Positions 39,201 to 49,226 are shown, numbered from the stretch's first letter. The stretch is DNA of 64,000 nt from Gracilaria gracilis (GCA_030374805.1 JARGSG010000184.1:1-64000); one strand, 5' to 3'. The notes: a model not told the origin generated them from the sequence alone. Translations and numbers: made by a program.

Positions 39201-41318
39201 TGTGGCTACGTAGAGCAACTGTGAAAAACTTTGCCGATCTAGGAATGTATCTCTGCGGCTTAATATTGTCGCTGATACAATATGATCCTGAATAAGCCCT
39301 CTTACAGGTGCCCCTGAGGTAGGAACGATGTAATGCCTGTTGCTCAGCATAAGCTCTTCTGCTTCGGCTCTAGATATATAGTCCTGCGGAACATGTATAT
39401 TCATCTCATCTCCATCGAAATCCGCATTGTACGATCCACAATTTGCGTAATGGAACCTAATGGTGCGATCACCAGGAAGGACTCGCACTTTGTGAGCCAT
39501 AATAGAGACTCTATGAAGAGTAGGCTGTCTGTTGAATAGCACAACATCCCCAGTTTTCAAGTGCCTGTGAATTACTTTTGGTATCTGGTTTCCAACGCGA
39601 ATGCTGCCAGCGGTGTTACCGGTTTGGCTCGATGCACATGCGGACGCATGTTTCTTGCTCGTTCCATTTGGGATTTGATTCTGAATGAGAAGGCTTGCTT
39701 GTGAGTGACGCATTGCATGGGCTGCTCGGTTCAATCGAACCACTCGTCGTTCCCCACTTGCCGTCCAATCTTCTACTGCTGTGGCCCCAGGATATACACC
39801 CGGGCCATTCAGTACAGCTTGCTTCATTTGTTCCAAATTGCTCGGAATCACGGCTTCAGGGATCGTCAATTGTTTGGCAAAGCTAAGAGGTATGCCAACC
39901 TCATTCGTGTCTAGGAACACATCTGGACCAATTACAGATCTGCAGCTATGGTCCACACGCTTACCCATCATGTGTTGACGAAATAGACCTTCCTTTGTTT
40001 CTAGCTGCTGTCTTATGCCAGTGGCTTTATCGAGCCCAAGCCCATCATTGTCGTAAAGCTCTCCTAATGTCTGCTGCATTCGACTGAGCGCCTGCACAAG
40101 GTCTGTGTTCGTTATGTTTGGTTTCTTCTTTTCTGATGCTTTTGGCTCCTCGGGATCGCTCGAAGCAACTTTTTCTTTCGTGCCGCTGCTTTGCGCGTCC
40201 ATAATCTTCTTTGTGAGAGTCAAAATGCGTTGATAGAATATATTTTGGGGATGCTCCGCCGCGTACGACATTTCACCGACCGTTGCCGACGGGCGGAATC
40301 TTGAGGGGGGAACCAGAATAAAACGCACAAACAAATGTCCGTGTCCGCCAACGTTTTCGTGAGATCTGACCTCTCTGCCCCGCAAACCATACAGCAGTTC
40401 AAAAAGCTCTGGATGCGCTTCCCACAGAGATCGAATATGTGTTTCGATATCACCTGGAGAGAGCAGTAAATCAGCCTGTGCACCTTCGCGTTTGATAAAC
40501 AAGCGACCACGGTCTCCTGGCCGGATCTGGGCAGGAGATTGATCACAATTTGTGCATGTAGACTTTTCAGAAGACTGTAACATGGTCTTTTGGGCAGCTT
40601 TCCATCCTTTTGAACGATGGCGCGCAAGACGTCCAGAATCCTTTTTTCGTTTCCATGAGTCTCTTGCAGCTTGCAACATTGCTTGTTCCACCATGTCGGT
40701 GTCATGAATATTGAGACCTTGTAGAAATTGCGGGATTGGTTGCGGCATGGCGTTTAAAAAGGCGCGCCAGTTCTTGATAACAGAGTTGCGGTTCGGACCA
40801 GGCTCTACTTCCATTGCTTCAGTAGCACTTGGCTGCAGTTTGCCAACCTGGGCAACAACCTTCTTCCGCAACGATCGATATGCGTCTACCGCAAAGCTGC
40901 ATTGCGGTAAATCAGCGTCTTCAAAAAGAAACATTGCGTAGTAGAGACTAAGGTCGGATTCAGAAAGACAGAGACAGTGACAATTCCAACATGAAGAACG
41001 AAGAAGCTTTAAGATAAGTTTGGATGATAAAGGATTCGGAAATGCAATTGGTAACTCAATATGACCAAAATGACCGGGACATGAAGCGTAGGTAAGACCA
41101 CATGTAACACAAGCGCCGTCATCAAAAGAAGTTGGTCCAAGCACTGGATCATACAATCCGAAAGGAACTGGGCGCCCAAGCTCATCGAACGATATCGAAG
41201 AGGTTATTCGACGAACGCTCAATTTCAGGACCTCTGCTTCTGAATAGAAGCGAAATGAGAACTTAAAGACAGCATGGCTGACATCCAAAGCACGCAAGCA
41301 CCTAGTGTTCTCATCCAT
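36291..41318 (-). CDS. RPA1: DNA-directed RNA polymerase I largest subunit
   Basis: 1675 residues in a single 5-kb exon, the family's normal length. Near the N-terminus are the clamp-head zinc ligands (CVTCG, CPGHFGH). The absolutely conserved metal-binding NADFDGDEMNIH lies at about 39390-39430, residue 630 or so. The bridge helix and trigger-loop region (GVGEPSTQMTLNTFHHAG) precede a long acidic, Lys-rich insertion (about residues 1360-1460), which is characteristic of polymerase I A190. In the nucleolus it transcribes the large rRNA precursor. The start ATG at 41318 is unambiguous. The gene is divergent from the S4-domain gene across 632 bp. Confidence 0.96.
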   Translation of the reverse strand: MDENTRCLRALDVSHAVFKFSFRFYSEAEVLKLSVRRITSSISFDELGRPVPFGLYDPVLGPTSFDDGACVTCGLTYASCPGHFGHIELPIAFPNPLSSKLILKLLRSSCWNCHCLCLSESDLSLYYAMFLFEDADLPQCSFAVDAYRSLRKKVVAQVGKLQPSATEAMEVEPGPNRNSVIKNWRAFLNAMPQPIPQFLQGLNIHDTDMVEQAMLQAARDSWKRKKDSGRLARHRSKGWKAAQKTMLQSSEKSTCTNCDQSPAQIRPGDRGRLFIKREGAQADLLLSPGDIETHIRSLWEAHPELFELLYGLRGREVRSHENVGGHGHLFVRFILVPPSRFRPSATVGEMSYAAEHPQNIFYQRILTLTKKIMDAQSSGTKEKVASSDPEEPKASEKKKPNITNTDLVQALSRMQQTLGELYDNDGLGLDKATGIRQQLETKEGLFRQHMMGKRVDHSCRSVIGPDVFLDTNEVGIPLSFAKQLTIPEAVIPSNLEQMKQAVLNGPGVYPGATAVEDWTASGERRVVRLNRAAHAMRHSQASLLIQNQIPNGTSKKHASACASSQTGNTAGSIRVGNQIPKVIHRHLKTGDVVLFNRQPTLHRVSIMAHKVRVLPGDRTIRFHYANCGSYNADFDGDEMNIHVPQDYISRAEAEELMLSNRHYIVPTSGAPVRGLIQDHIVSATILSRRDTFLDRQSFSQLLYVATERIMLRPEMHGKTYELQPPAILKPRPLWTGKQLISAVLSVIRNGRPGFNLESSTKAKANIVGQEESRIVVRGGQLLQGTVDKSSLGASTFGIVHAVQETYGCTASDDFLSSMSRLCLYFLRHYGHTTGIGDLVLKKTGDMQRLRILTSSLDKVAIEATNSVYQAMNQGTKMNEKLAMTSSEARLLVSEMIQKDGVEAEDRLDNAMKSSLNQVSSNVFKACVPVALSKPFPWNGFSLMTSTGAKGAPVNAAQISCLLGQTSLEGKRVPRMGGSGATLPCFEPYDASPLAGGFIASRFLTGISPQEFFFHAMSGREGLLDTSLKTANSGYLQRCLIKHLEGVRMHYDGTVRDSDRSVLQFIYGDDGIDPSKSLWLTKKVDWQVSNIKILGSTDTRRSLNSTVDHTARLHSEANRKNPALESIPLAERSGPGAVSQMYSSSIKRAEQKFGTQHGAVRKFLEKRYQQGAVEAGEAVGVLAAQGVGEPSTQMTLNTFHHAGSSSAHVTLGIPRLRELLMTAAKYPKTPSMTLPVTGQNPKHICEELSKKLRLVRLSDLLLQIEVHDKSIDFSPGVTRWALRTVALKMKFPPETLYKEQIGFGFERIMETVVTKYVPDLHDAFEKEVQKISGRKGIGIRTAVGFYLKSAQKPRTRDGRSASNDTDKDSDVDANDDAASLEQAKEEDLIQAEAEENALASSSDEGNSSSNNDEQDEANKQRQESMEHGDDKNVSLSRKPKKSVKKAKRKARKPKAVLSDDEDLADFGSVGYVNSSITTSERNTVEFQWVFPMALLGKLNVSALMKQRAKCVSLSEVGRIERCFINTENNEHCVITEGSNILKVHELGASLVDFRRLKTNDMYGILQVYGVEALRAALVEEFKKVFDAYGIPVNIRHLSLIADYMTAAGAYRGFNRLSMSDSSGLFQRVTFETSMKFLNEAVLNGIEEFTTNPSSAIALGQVYEGGTGGFQLLHKVN

Positions 41319-41950
41319 GGGTGCTTTAAATGACGCTAAGAAGCTACGGATGTATCAAGCGCTTGGTCGAGTTACGAGGATTCACAAGATTATTGAAGCT
41401 CTGCCCTTCAACGAACAGCAGATAAGCGACCGGGAACGCTCAGATTTATTCCAACCTGCAATATCCAACGACTCCAGCTTCACAACAGCTTTGACTGTTG
41501 TTGCTTCGAGTTGCGCCGCGGCCGACCTTGATCCCACCACGGCACATTTTACTATTTGATCCATGCAACCACGTGACAGATATACACGTGTCAACTTTTC
41601 GAGTTCGTTTTTCTGTAGCAAGGGATCCTCTGTTATCTCTCGGCAAGCAGCACCTGAAGTTATCTCTGATATTTGTCGCCTGGCTACGAACACAAATGTA
41701 CCGACGGTACCAACGGTACCGGAAGGAACTTGAGCTCCCGTGTCTTGGGGACGATATCTGCCGTTTCGCTCCCGTACTATCATAGTGCGCTCTGCCTGCT
41801 GTCTTCATCCAGAGATAACCACAGCAAAACTCTGAATTCACTCGAGCCAAACTATTCGTGTCGATTCTTCATCAGCAAACCACACTGTGGCATCCAGCAC
41901 AAATCCAGAAAAGGAGGCGCACGGTATCAAGGAAACTACTTTCAACTGAA
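41319..41950. promoter_or_regulatory. Divergent intergenic region, RPA1 / S4-domain gene
   Basis: It contains TACCAACGGTAC at 41708-41719 followed by CGGAAGGAACTTG. A very similar TACCAATGGTAC-GAAGGAACTTG lies at 60571-60593 upstream of the CRAL-TRIO gene. No TATA box recognised. Open frames in it lack ATG starts or family features. Confidence 0.45.
41708..41719 (+). promoter_or_regulatory. 12-mer upstream motif TACCAACGGTAC
   Basis: Exact copies occur at 46214-46225 (42 bp upstream of the earliest GT25 ATG) and, inverted, at 7542-7553. Near copies lie at 10586-10597 and 60571-60582. The motif is almost palindromic around GTAC ends, as expected for a dimeric protein's binding site. Function is unknown. 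Confidence 0.4.
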
Positions 41951-42490
41951 ATGGAAGCGTTTGTACGAGCTCCGCTACCAACATTCCAGCACTCGAATCG
42001 CTTTCCGTGTCCGCACACTTCGAGACGTCCACAACCGCGCACAGTCATTGTGGCCAGATCTCTAGATTCGTATCGAGAGGGCCAGCGTTTTGCAGAACGG
42101 GATTCATCACAGAACCCATCGTTCTCTGAACGCCCTGTTCCCCCGGTGAAACATATGATGAGTCTTTTGAAAGCGCTCGTGCAACTGAACGTGGCCTCAT
42201 CAGATACTTGTGAACTACTGATTCGAAACGGTCGTGTGCGAGTCAATGGAAAAACCGTCAGAGAGCATAAGGCGCGTGTCGACAGATTCCAAGATATGTT
42301 ATCGATTAGTGGCACTGACTATGGAACCGTGCAAGATGGTGAGCCTTCTGGTTTTCCCGACACCGAACTTGAGCCTAGAGTACAGAGGGATTTTAGATCG
42401 TCGATTCCGGAGGATGGTCTGGACAAGAAGTATAGTCGCCGTGTTGATGGCGGCTTTTATTCCACAAGGAGATATCTTGGTGGTAAATGA
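41951..42490 (+). CDS. S4-domain RNA-binding protein, probably plastid-targeted
   Basis: 179 residues from the ATG at 41951; the open frame extends upstream only to a GTG. The first 60 residues are Arg/Ser/Pro-rich with no early acidic residues beyond the second codon, resembling a transit peptide. Residues about 70-113 form a compact S4 fold (LLKALVQLN…CELLIRNGRVRVNGKTV) of the type found in small YlmH/RluB-like and ribosome-recycling S4 proteins. No catalytic pseudouridine synthase domain follows, only about 65 residues ending GGFYSTRRYLGGK. A role with organellar ribosomes is inferred. Confidence 0.65.
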   Translation: MEAFVRAPLPTFQHSNRFPCPHTSRRPQPRTVIVARSLDSYREGQRFAERDSSQNPSFSERPVPPVKHMMSLLKALVQLNVASSDTCELLIRNGRVRVNGKTVREHKARVDRFQDMLSISGTDYGTVQDGEPSGFPDTELEPRVQRDFRSSIPEDGLDKKYSRRVDGGFYSTRRYLGGK

Positions 42491-42827
42491 TCACTCGGTG
42501 CCTTTCTCCTAGCTCTACAGCAGTTCTGTACTGCGCTTCACGAAGCTGAACTGAATCCTCATTGCAGATCAATGTTCGTCCCCCTTTCTCTTTTCGCCCA
42601 CTGTACATAGGGACAGAAAAGCCATCGGCTTAAAGTTTGTTTGCAATCCCCGGTCAGTGTTCTACATCTGCTGCTATTGTACTGTTCGAGGTGGTGGATA
42701 GAGCAAAGCAAAGGCCTTTGAGTCTTGACCCATGAGCACAAATAACGCCGGCTCGGTATGCCAAAAAATGCGCCCTCTTTGCATCCCGTGAAGTTGTCAT
42801 GAACGAACAGGGAAGGTAAACCCCTCG

Positions 42828-43080
42828 GTGCGACTGCGGCACAGGTGTCAAGAAAGATGTCGATCACATCTTATTTCGATGCTTATTGACAAGTGCAGCA
42901 CGTCGCTACGAGTTAGCGGTTCCACAAGAAAGAACAGAAAATCCTTCGATAGATATGATTAAGGAGTTGCCGTCTAAACTTTTGGCCTTCTTCATGAGAT
43001 GGAAATATCTGTAAGGTAGTTCTCCTGTTGTCTCCGAATCAGGGGTACCACACGATAATAAAGAAGAAGAGCGACAAAAA
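42828..43080 (+). mobile_element. LINE 3' end, copy 2, with CCHC C-terminus
   Basis: A plus-strand frame reads CDCGTGVKKDVDHILFRC, a Cys-x-Cys…His-x4-Cys knuckle like that at the end of many LINE polyproteins. It then reads SIDMIKELPSKLLAFFMRW and a stop at about 43014-43016. The 3' tail CTCCTGTTGTCTCCGAATCAGGG … GATAATAAAGAAGAAGAG follows. Upstream coding sequence is already degraded by about 42800, so only the last tenth of the element remains. Confidence 0.65.
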
Positions 43081-44293
43081 AGCGTTCTATCCATCTACTT
43101 CGTGGATACTTTTTGAACACCCCCAAGCCACGAAAAGTGAGCACCAGCACCAACCCGACCACGATGAACCCGCCGCGGTCTCGTCAGACTCTAATCTTCA
43201 ATGAAAATAACGGAGTGAGAGAGTTCTAGAGTCACAGTGATGGAGTTTGTTCCGAGGTCTGGTGCCAATAGCGAAACTGTCCATTGTTCTGGTACGAATT
43301 TACTGGTGCTCCGTAGTCACACACCAGCTGATTGTTTATGTTGTCGCGGTTCCAACGCTATCCACTGAACCATGAATCGCGCATACCCCTGGTACTTCTA
43401 CTCCTCACCGACGCGTACAGCCCTTTGAACGAGCTCAGCTCAACTGAGCCATCAATCCGGTGCGCTACGCAATCATGGAAAGAAATTGGGTCTCTTGGTC
43501 GCACCCATCACCGCAGGATGGTTGAGGGCTTCGAAAAACATCGAAACACTGTCATGATCAGGGCAGCGATGGTGTCGATTCCATTTAAAGCCCTTCTACC
43601 CTCTACATGCTTCATTTTCGAATTTTGTCTCTATCAGCACTCCTCTTCGTTAAAATGTAATAACTTAGGCCTTAGTTCCGACTTTGTCAAGAACTCTTGC
43701 AATCGACGCCGTTCGTAGGCTCCCCCTAAAGAAGGAACTGCCATATGACACTATTCGTGTCGGATTTTGGGCTCAAGTAAAACTACTCTCTACGTGTACG
43801 AAGGTAGATCCTAAATGATCACCTCTGCCGCTTTCGAGAGCGCTACTAAAGATGTCTCTGCTGTTTGGATGTATCTACAGTAGGCGAGAACGAAGTACCG
43901 ATTCGTCCATGCGCAGTTGCCCCTGCAAGCTGAGCTCGATGATGCCATAGAGCTACATCAACGATGGAACAAGTTTCAACCCCATCCAGATCCAATTTGC
44001 CAGCTCGACTTTCTGGAGCGATATCCAAAAATCCTCTTCTGCACACTTCGAAATTCTTTTGTATGATACGTATCACACGAACTCCTGTATCTATCATAGG
44101 ATCCTGTCTCACACAGACCAAGGGGCTGTTCCTTGAAGAAACTTCCTTCTATGATACGCATCTATCTTCTGCTCGGTGGTAGTAAACGAAATACATCTGT
44201 TCTTTGCAGCTGGATTTCATTTTAGTTCAGTAATCGCTTCATCAATCGGCCTACAAATACTTCGGTTTCTCAAGCTGCAGAAATTGTATTCCG
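43081..44293. other. Intergenic stretch, no gene seen
   Basis: No motif-bearing frame. Contents look like unique decayed sequence plus the promoter side of the RRP43 gene. Confidence 0.45.
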
Positions 44294-45175
44294 ATGGTCA
44301 ACGAAGAAGCTTATCGTAAAATACACCCACGGGAATACCTCAAACGATTCATCGACAAAGACGTTCGTCCGGATGGAAGAGCTCTTTCTACTGCAAGGGT
44401 TTTCAAATTGACAACCAGTTCCATTAGCACAGCCGTGGGATCTGCGTTGGTGAGACTAGGAAGTACAACTGTTCTTGCGGGCGTGACCGCAACTTTGGTG
44501 AGACCAGATCATGGAACTCCTGAAAAGGGGATTGCAAGTGTTTCAGTTGAGCTTTTATCGACTAGCTGCGGGGAATCCAGAATTGTACGGGCAGATGATG
44601 CACTTGTACTAACGGAGTTTCTTCGCACCCTCATCAGTCCACATATAGACTTGTCTAAGCTTTGCATTGAACCCGGAAAACTCGTCTGGAACTTGAACTT
44701 GACAGTTTATTGCGTTGATCATGATGGGAACCTTGAGGACTCAGTTGTTCTTGCAGCAGTTGCTGCTCTTCGTAACGTGCGCTTACCCACTGTACGAATG
44801 ACAGATGAGCAATCCAATGGAGTGGAGAATGAAACTGAAAATGATTTGATGAACACTGAGGAGAGTGAATTCGATGAAAGTGGTTCTGTGATAGCTGTTG
44901 CGTCGGCAAGAAGAACAGAGTTTCTCGAACTCGATAGTTTTCCACTGACGGTGTCTTTCCAACTCTTTTGCGAGAAGGCACTTGTGGATCCTTCATCGGA
45001 AGAAGAGAAGGTTTGCTCATCACGAGTTACCTATGTAATGAGACCGTCCGGAGATCTAAGAGGAGTTCTCAAGCCTGGAGGGCACAACCTTTCTGAAGAA
45101 TTATATAAATCTTGTCTACGGCGGTCCAAGAAGAGAGTAGCAGAGTACATGAAAGTACTCAAAGCAGATGGTTGA
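44294..45175 (+). CDS. EXOSC8: Exosome core subunit RRP43/EXOSC8 (RNase PH fold)
   Basis: 293 residues from a clear ATG. The N-terminal PREYLKRFIDKDVRPDGR and SISTAVGSALVRLGSTTVLAGV stretches are family hallmarks. ISPHIDLSKLCIEPGKLVWNL and DGNLEDSVVLAAVAALRNV match RRP43 best. An acidic insertion (about residues 175-200) interrupts the middle. As in other eukaryotic ring subunits, the phosphate-binding and catalytic residues of RNase PH are not kept, so it is structural in the nine-subunit exosome barrel. RRP42/EXOSC7 is the nearest alternative. It converges on the GT25 gene with 79 bp between. Confidence 0.85.
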   Translation: MVNEEAYRKIHPREYLKRFIDKDVRPDGRALSTARVFKLTTSSISTAVGSALVRLGSTTVLAGVTATLVRPDHGTPEKGIASVSVELLSTSCGESRIVRADDALVLTEFLRTLISPHIDLSKLCIEPGKLVWNLNLTVYCVDHDGNLEDSVVLAAVAALRNVRLPTVRMTDEQSNGVENETENDLMNTEESEFDESGSVIAVASARRTEFLELDSFPLTVSFQLFCEKALVDPSSEEEKVCSSRVTYVMRPSGDLRGVLKPGGHNLSEELYKSCLRRSKKRVAEYMKVLKADG

Positions 45176-45254
45176 CGAATGGTATCCAAACCTTGGCGAC
45201 TTAAGCACTTTACGTCATGAGATTTTGAAACCTTCATAGCACGATCTTGGATGC

Positions 45255-46118
45255 TTATATACTTCCTGGCATCTGCCTTCCTCTCGATCGAATGCCCAAC
45301 TGGCTTCCGTGATGTACACAATTTCCTCGCAATTCATCAGAGAGTTCTTGAACGTTTTCGGGGCAACCAGGAGATATCTTTCCATCCTCTGACTTCAGAC
45401 AGGCATTGAGAGCGATAAATTCTGAGTTCAACGTGTCCTCTCCTCTTTGTAATCTCTCGAACTGAACGTCCAAAGGAAAGGAATACGAAGTTATTCGCGT
45501 AAGCAGAAAGCGGATCCCTGGTTCAGACAAAACATAAGCAGCCGAACCCCAGCCAGGTTCTGCTTTCGTCAGTGTTCCGAACCATTCCTCGCGAAGGGGA
45601 ACAGTGGTTGTCGGATGAATTCTAAGAAAGATGAAGTGCCAAGGCAAGTCACCTCGCATACTGGAACCAAGACTTGCGTCGTGCATGATTCGAGGCAGCC
45701 TTTTCACCATTGATGGTGATAATTTGACGTCATCTTCCATGACAACTACATGGGAATACTTCTTGCGGAAAGCATCACGCCACGCTCGCATGTGAGAGAC
45801 TGTGCACGCCACTTGACCCCCGGAAACCGTTTCGTTTCTGGGCATACCGGTTATTGGAATTGGAGGTCTGTGTAGATTGATTTCATCGAACCGTGTCGCA
45901 TTCAACGGAGTTATATTGATATTTTCTTGCAAAGCCCAAGCGTTGATATGATTCCATCGTTGTTCACAATGTCGCATGCCGATGACATACATAGCATCCA
46001 GACTTTCTTTCATTTCTTGTGAGCGCCAGCGTGCGGGATTTGCTGCACAGGGAAAGATCGAGCACAAGAGCAAAGTTGTGACACAGAAGCCCTTCTTACC
46101 CGGGATTCTCTTCCACAT
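45255..46118 (-). CDS. GT25-family glycosyltransferase with signal peptide
   Basis: From the ATG at 46118 there are 287 residues, beginning with a good signal sequence or membrane anchor (basic MWKRIPGKKG then a FCVTTLLLCSIFPCAA core). In-frame ATGs at 46154 and 46172 would add up to 18 residues. The catalytic domain begins AMYVIGMRHCEQRW and contains VACTVSHMRAWRDAF and VVVMEDDVKLS, whose EDD is the metal/nucleotide-sugar site of family 25. GWGSAAYVLSEPGIRFLL is the usual later motif. Family members add galactose or glucose to collagen or lipooligosaccharide. The algal substrate is unknown, possibly secretory glycoproteins or wall polymers. Confidence 0.8.
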   Translation of the reverse strand: MWKRIPGKKGFCVTTLLLCSIFPCAANPARWRSQEMKESLDAMYVIGMRHCEQRWNHINAWALQENINITPLNATRFDEINLHRPPIPITGMPRNETVSGGQVACTVSHMRAWRDAFRKKYSHVVVMEDDVKLSPSMVKRLPRIMHDASLGSSMRGDLPWHFIFLRIHPTTTVPLREEWFGTLTKAEPGWGSAAYVLSEPGIRFLLTRITSYSFPLDVQFERLQRGEDTLNSEFIALNACLKSEDGKISPGCPENVQELSDELRGNCVHHGSQLGIRSRGRQMPGSI

Positions 46119-46462
46119 TTTGGGTTGCCTTCTGCTCCCGTGCCACGTAGACATTGAAGTGAACAACTTCATGCAGGCCCCAGTCAGGATCAATTCCGAA
46201 GGCTGCTAAGCAGTACCAACGGTACAGAGTATTGTCCCTCAATCGGGAGCTCGCAGAATGCCAGTCTCATTTCCAAAGGCTGAAGGGGTACTATGGCACC
46301 GTGACTGATATAGAACGCTCTATTCCGCACAATAACCCTTCATCACTGGGTGTATAGCGCATGAACAATTAGGATCGGTCCAAAGCCTGGTGCATCGGGC
46401 CCGACCGATAAATGAAGAACTTGGTTCTTCGTCGTTCCGATTTTGTTTCGCTGGCATTGTAG
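46119..46462. other. Upstream region of the GT25 gene
   Basis: Contains TACCAACGGTAC at 46214-46225. Nothing else recognised apart from the alternative start codons. Confidence 0.4.
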
Positions 46463-46600
46463 TTTTCTTCTTCTTCATTGTGGTCCGCCGCCCCCTGATT
46501 CCGAGACGACAGGAGTTCTATTTAAACATAGTTCTCTATCTTGAGGAAGGCCAAAAACCTTAATGGTAATGTAGTTTTGTTTAGCAAATTCGTCAATGCC
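46463..46600 (-). mobile_element. LINE 3' end, copy 3, inverted
   Basis: Read on the minus strand, the degraded frame IKVFGLPQDRELCL is followed by CTCCTGTCGTCTCGGAATCAGGGGG and CCACAATGAAGAAGAAGAAA. It matches copies 1 and 2. The polyadenylation-like AATAAA is AATGAA here. Orientation is opposite to the other two. Confidence 0.6.
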
Positions 46601-47952
46601 AGCCAAATATGTATTCATCACCATTTGTGCTTCGCAAAGTCAAATAGCGTATCCTAACTTCATTAACTGCTGAAAAACATTAAGAGATTATCTCGCTCAT
46701 ACTCCATGCTTGCATAAGCTTGGATCTTACTTTCGGGAAGTAGAATGGTGTGTGATTGGTGTTCTAAGCGACATAGAGCAATACGTCTTGATTGAGATCC
46801 CTGCAGGGCGCTGTCGACGAAAGGCAATTAAACTTACAGAACTTTTTTTCTGCCGTGGGTTGCCGATGGTTGTCTTTTCGTTTCATTCTTCTCTAGCGTG
46901 GACTGCAACAGTACTCCTTATTGACGGTTATCTGTCGTACGAGAATAGTGCAGTTAACAACATGTAAGTGGAAGTCGTTTCATCGCAGCTATTCGTTGGA
47001 CAGACTCCGTTACTTCTCTAGTCTGGTTCACTTCTTTCTCACTTTCTAAATGTGAAAAAGCTTACGTTTATCCTTCGAGGGCGTGGTTTCTGCTAAAGAC
47101 CGGACGACCTATAACACTTCAATACCGCAGCCACTAACATACTAACCAGTATGTACTACACTTACTTGGCGACGACAAGAAAGTTTAGATTCCCTAGGTG
47201 TTTTCGACCGTAGGCATTTCGCGTTTCGACGAAACGTTGGGAGTGGGTACAATCCGATTGCGGGCGATTGCAGTAGTAGCTGCCTTAGAGATTGCATGTG
47301 ACCAACATAGTATGTTGAACACACCAGTAGGTAGAGCGATACCCATAGAACGCCTTATCGAGAAGATTGCATTTGCCCTCTCTCTGCGAAAGACGAGGAC
47401 TACATGTAGATGAACTATCATTAAGGGTCCTGCTTATGTGTTGGTTTAATTCATGATGATTCCATGGTTCCATCAAGCACAGGACAAGACTTCACTACAA
47501 CAAAACAGCACAGGGATGTTTTATGACAAGTACCAGCTGCCCCGTTAGAGAAACGAAAGAGCTCTGCCTAGCGCTGTAGCCCCAGAGTGAGTTATCTACT
47601 CTACAGCTAGATGACAATGGAGATTTGATACAAATCAGAAGAATTAAGCCTCCTTGCTTGTTCCTCTACATAGACACGTAGAAACAAGCTCATTATCGGC
47701 ATTCATCTGCGAGTCATATAATGCACCGGCACCGAGGACAAGCTGCTCCAAGTACGAATGACGTGGTCAAATCTGTCAAGCTGGTCAGTAAGTGGTAGGG
47801 TCTGTTTTTGTGTTGTCAAGAAGAATTCGAAGAGCATCTCCCTTAAGTTCCGAATGAAAAACTGTGAACTGTGAACTGCGGTCCAAGGCCTGTCATGGAC
47901 AGCAAAGATTATTGTAGCGGCTCTATAAAGATGTTTTTCTTGATTTCAGCAG
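46601..47952. other. Intergenic stretch, no gene seen
   Basis: AT-richer sequence with only short frames. It lies downstream of the A34-like gene on the minus strand. Confidence 0.45.
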
Positions 47953-48635
47953 CTAGATTGAGTGTTCAAGTTTGACATTTCGAGAGCTGTGACCACGTTC
48001 ACTTGGAAGGACTTTTCCCAACGGGTGATACTTGAGTTTCAAGTCTTCCCTTTTCTTCGGATATATTCTTGGCATTGGTCTTTGGTCACTTAAGCTGGTT
48101 ATTTTCGTATCAAACGTCACTGTTACAAATCTAGAGAACTTTTTCCCTGTGTCAAAAGAAAAGTCAGCAACTCGCTTTGGCACCGCAAACACCTGTACAA
48201 AGGAATACATGAATGCAACCTACCTATTTGCAGGTAAGGCCTTCCATTTTCGTTTTTGGTGACGAATATTGGACGTATCTGCTCACATCTCCCTTTCCCA
48301 CGATCTCGAAATACGTAGCTACCGTCACAAACTGCAAGCTTTTTGTCAATAACGTTTTCAGCGACAGAAATGTGAAACTTAGAATTCTTCAAAGCACCTC
48401 TAAGCCTGGTGTGTCGTGGGATGCGGAACAGTATAAGTTCTGTATCATCTCCTTCAATCTCTTCTTCCGATACATTATGCAGAGCTTCCATCTCTGCAGC
48501 CTTAAGTTCGTCCGGATTTCTCTCCCCAGCAACATCTACAGGATCTTCGTCTGACGATTCCTCGAAGTCTCCATCCTGATACCCATCCTCACTTTCAGAA
48601 TTTACATTTTCTTGTTCCTTTTCAAGAGTTTCCAT
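47953..48635 (-). CDS. Probable RNA polymerase I A34/CD3EAP-like subunit, one intron
   Basis: The ATG at 48635 opens an acidic N-terminus (about 60 residues), then ELILFRIPRHTRLRGALKN, resembling the 'FxIP' dimerisation strand of the polymerase I A34 subunit. A second exon in another frame (to 47953) reads RVADFSFDTGKKFSRFVTVTF and KREDLKLKYHPLGKVLP, like the family's closing strand and G-L-K-x-R-x-P-x-G motif. One consistent splice is GT at 48222-48223 to an AG at 48171-48172 (53 nt), which restores the frame and gives about 209 residues. That acceptor is weak, so the exact boundaries are open. A34 pairs with A49 on RNA polymerase I. The gene is divergent from the histone deacetylase. Confidence 0.45.
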
Positions 48636-49226
48636 TTGAAAGAGAACCCTGGAAAGACGCTGAAACTATTTCAGTGTCGTCAAGAGAGCGTGGAATGCAA
48701 TCGCGAGGGGAAGGCGAGTCGGCCAATTTCTATCGATTGTTGACACACTAACCCAGTGCGGTCTCCCAGGAACCAATTGAAGTCCTGTTCGGCAGTCCAG
48801 AGTATCCCTCAGTCTTTGCTAGATGTGCTCAAAAGAGTTCCGAGTGACGCACAGACTCTAGAACGATACAAGATAATAGCTGGTGTGGGGAGTGTTAGCA
48901 AGGGTAGCGATATCGGTTCTGAAGATGAAAACTGGCACAGGTATGGCTACCATTCTAGAACGGCTGAACGAGCGACTTTGATCCGTAATAATTTTTAACT
49001 TGTTTTTTTTTTCGGGAGACGCACGCTCTAAAACAGATGGTTTTACAAGGGGTTTCGTACGATGGCACGGTTTGTCGCTTTCGTTCCGCTCCGCTCTGCC
49101 GTCCCGTCTCATCTTGGTTCAACCTTGCTTTCATATCCCGCTCTATTTCGAATCAACAGGGCAGATTGAGAGGTTGGAGGGAGATACGGCCGCTTCTCCA
49201 GGAGGAGCTTATAATTGTGAAGCAAA
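48636..49226. promoter_or_regulatory. Divergent region, A34-like / histone deacetylase
   Basis: About 590 bp between opposing starts. A poly-T tract (49003-49012) and a CT-rich stretch at about 49080-49140 lie on the deacetylase side. The 80-codon plus frame at 48756 shows no family feature. Confidence 0.4.

Noticed and set aside
40220..40705. 161-codon frame inside the RPA1 gene
   Set aside because: Alternative frame of a clearly coding region; no independent evidence.
43330..43420. Possible tRNA suggested by a GGTTCCAACGC / GAACC pairing
   Set aside because: No acceptor stem or anticodon arm could be formed; no tRNA gene was supported anywhere in the window.
43332..43718. 128-codon plus frame in the spacer before the RRP43 gene
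   Set aside because: No domain-like pattern and no supporting context; consistent with chance.
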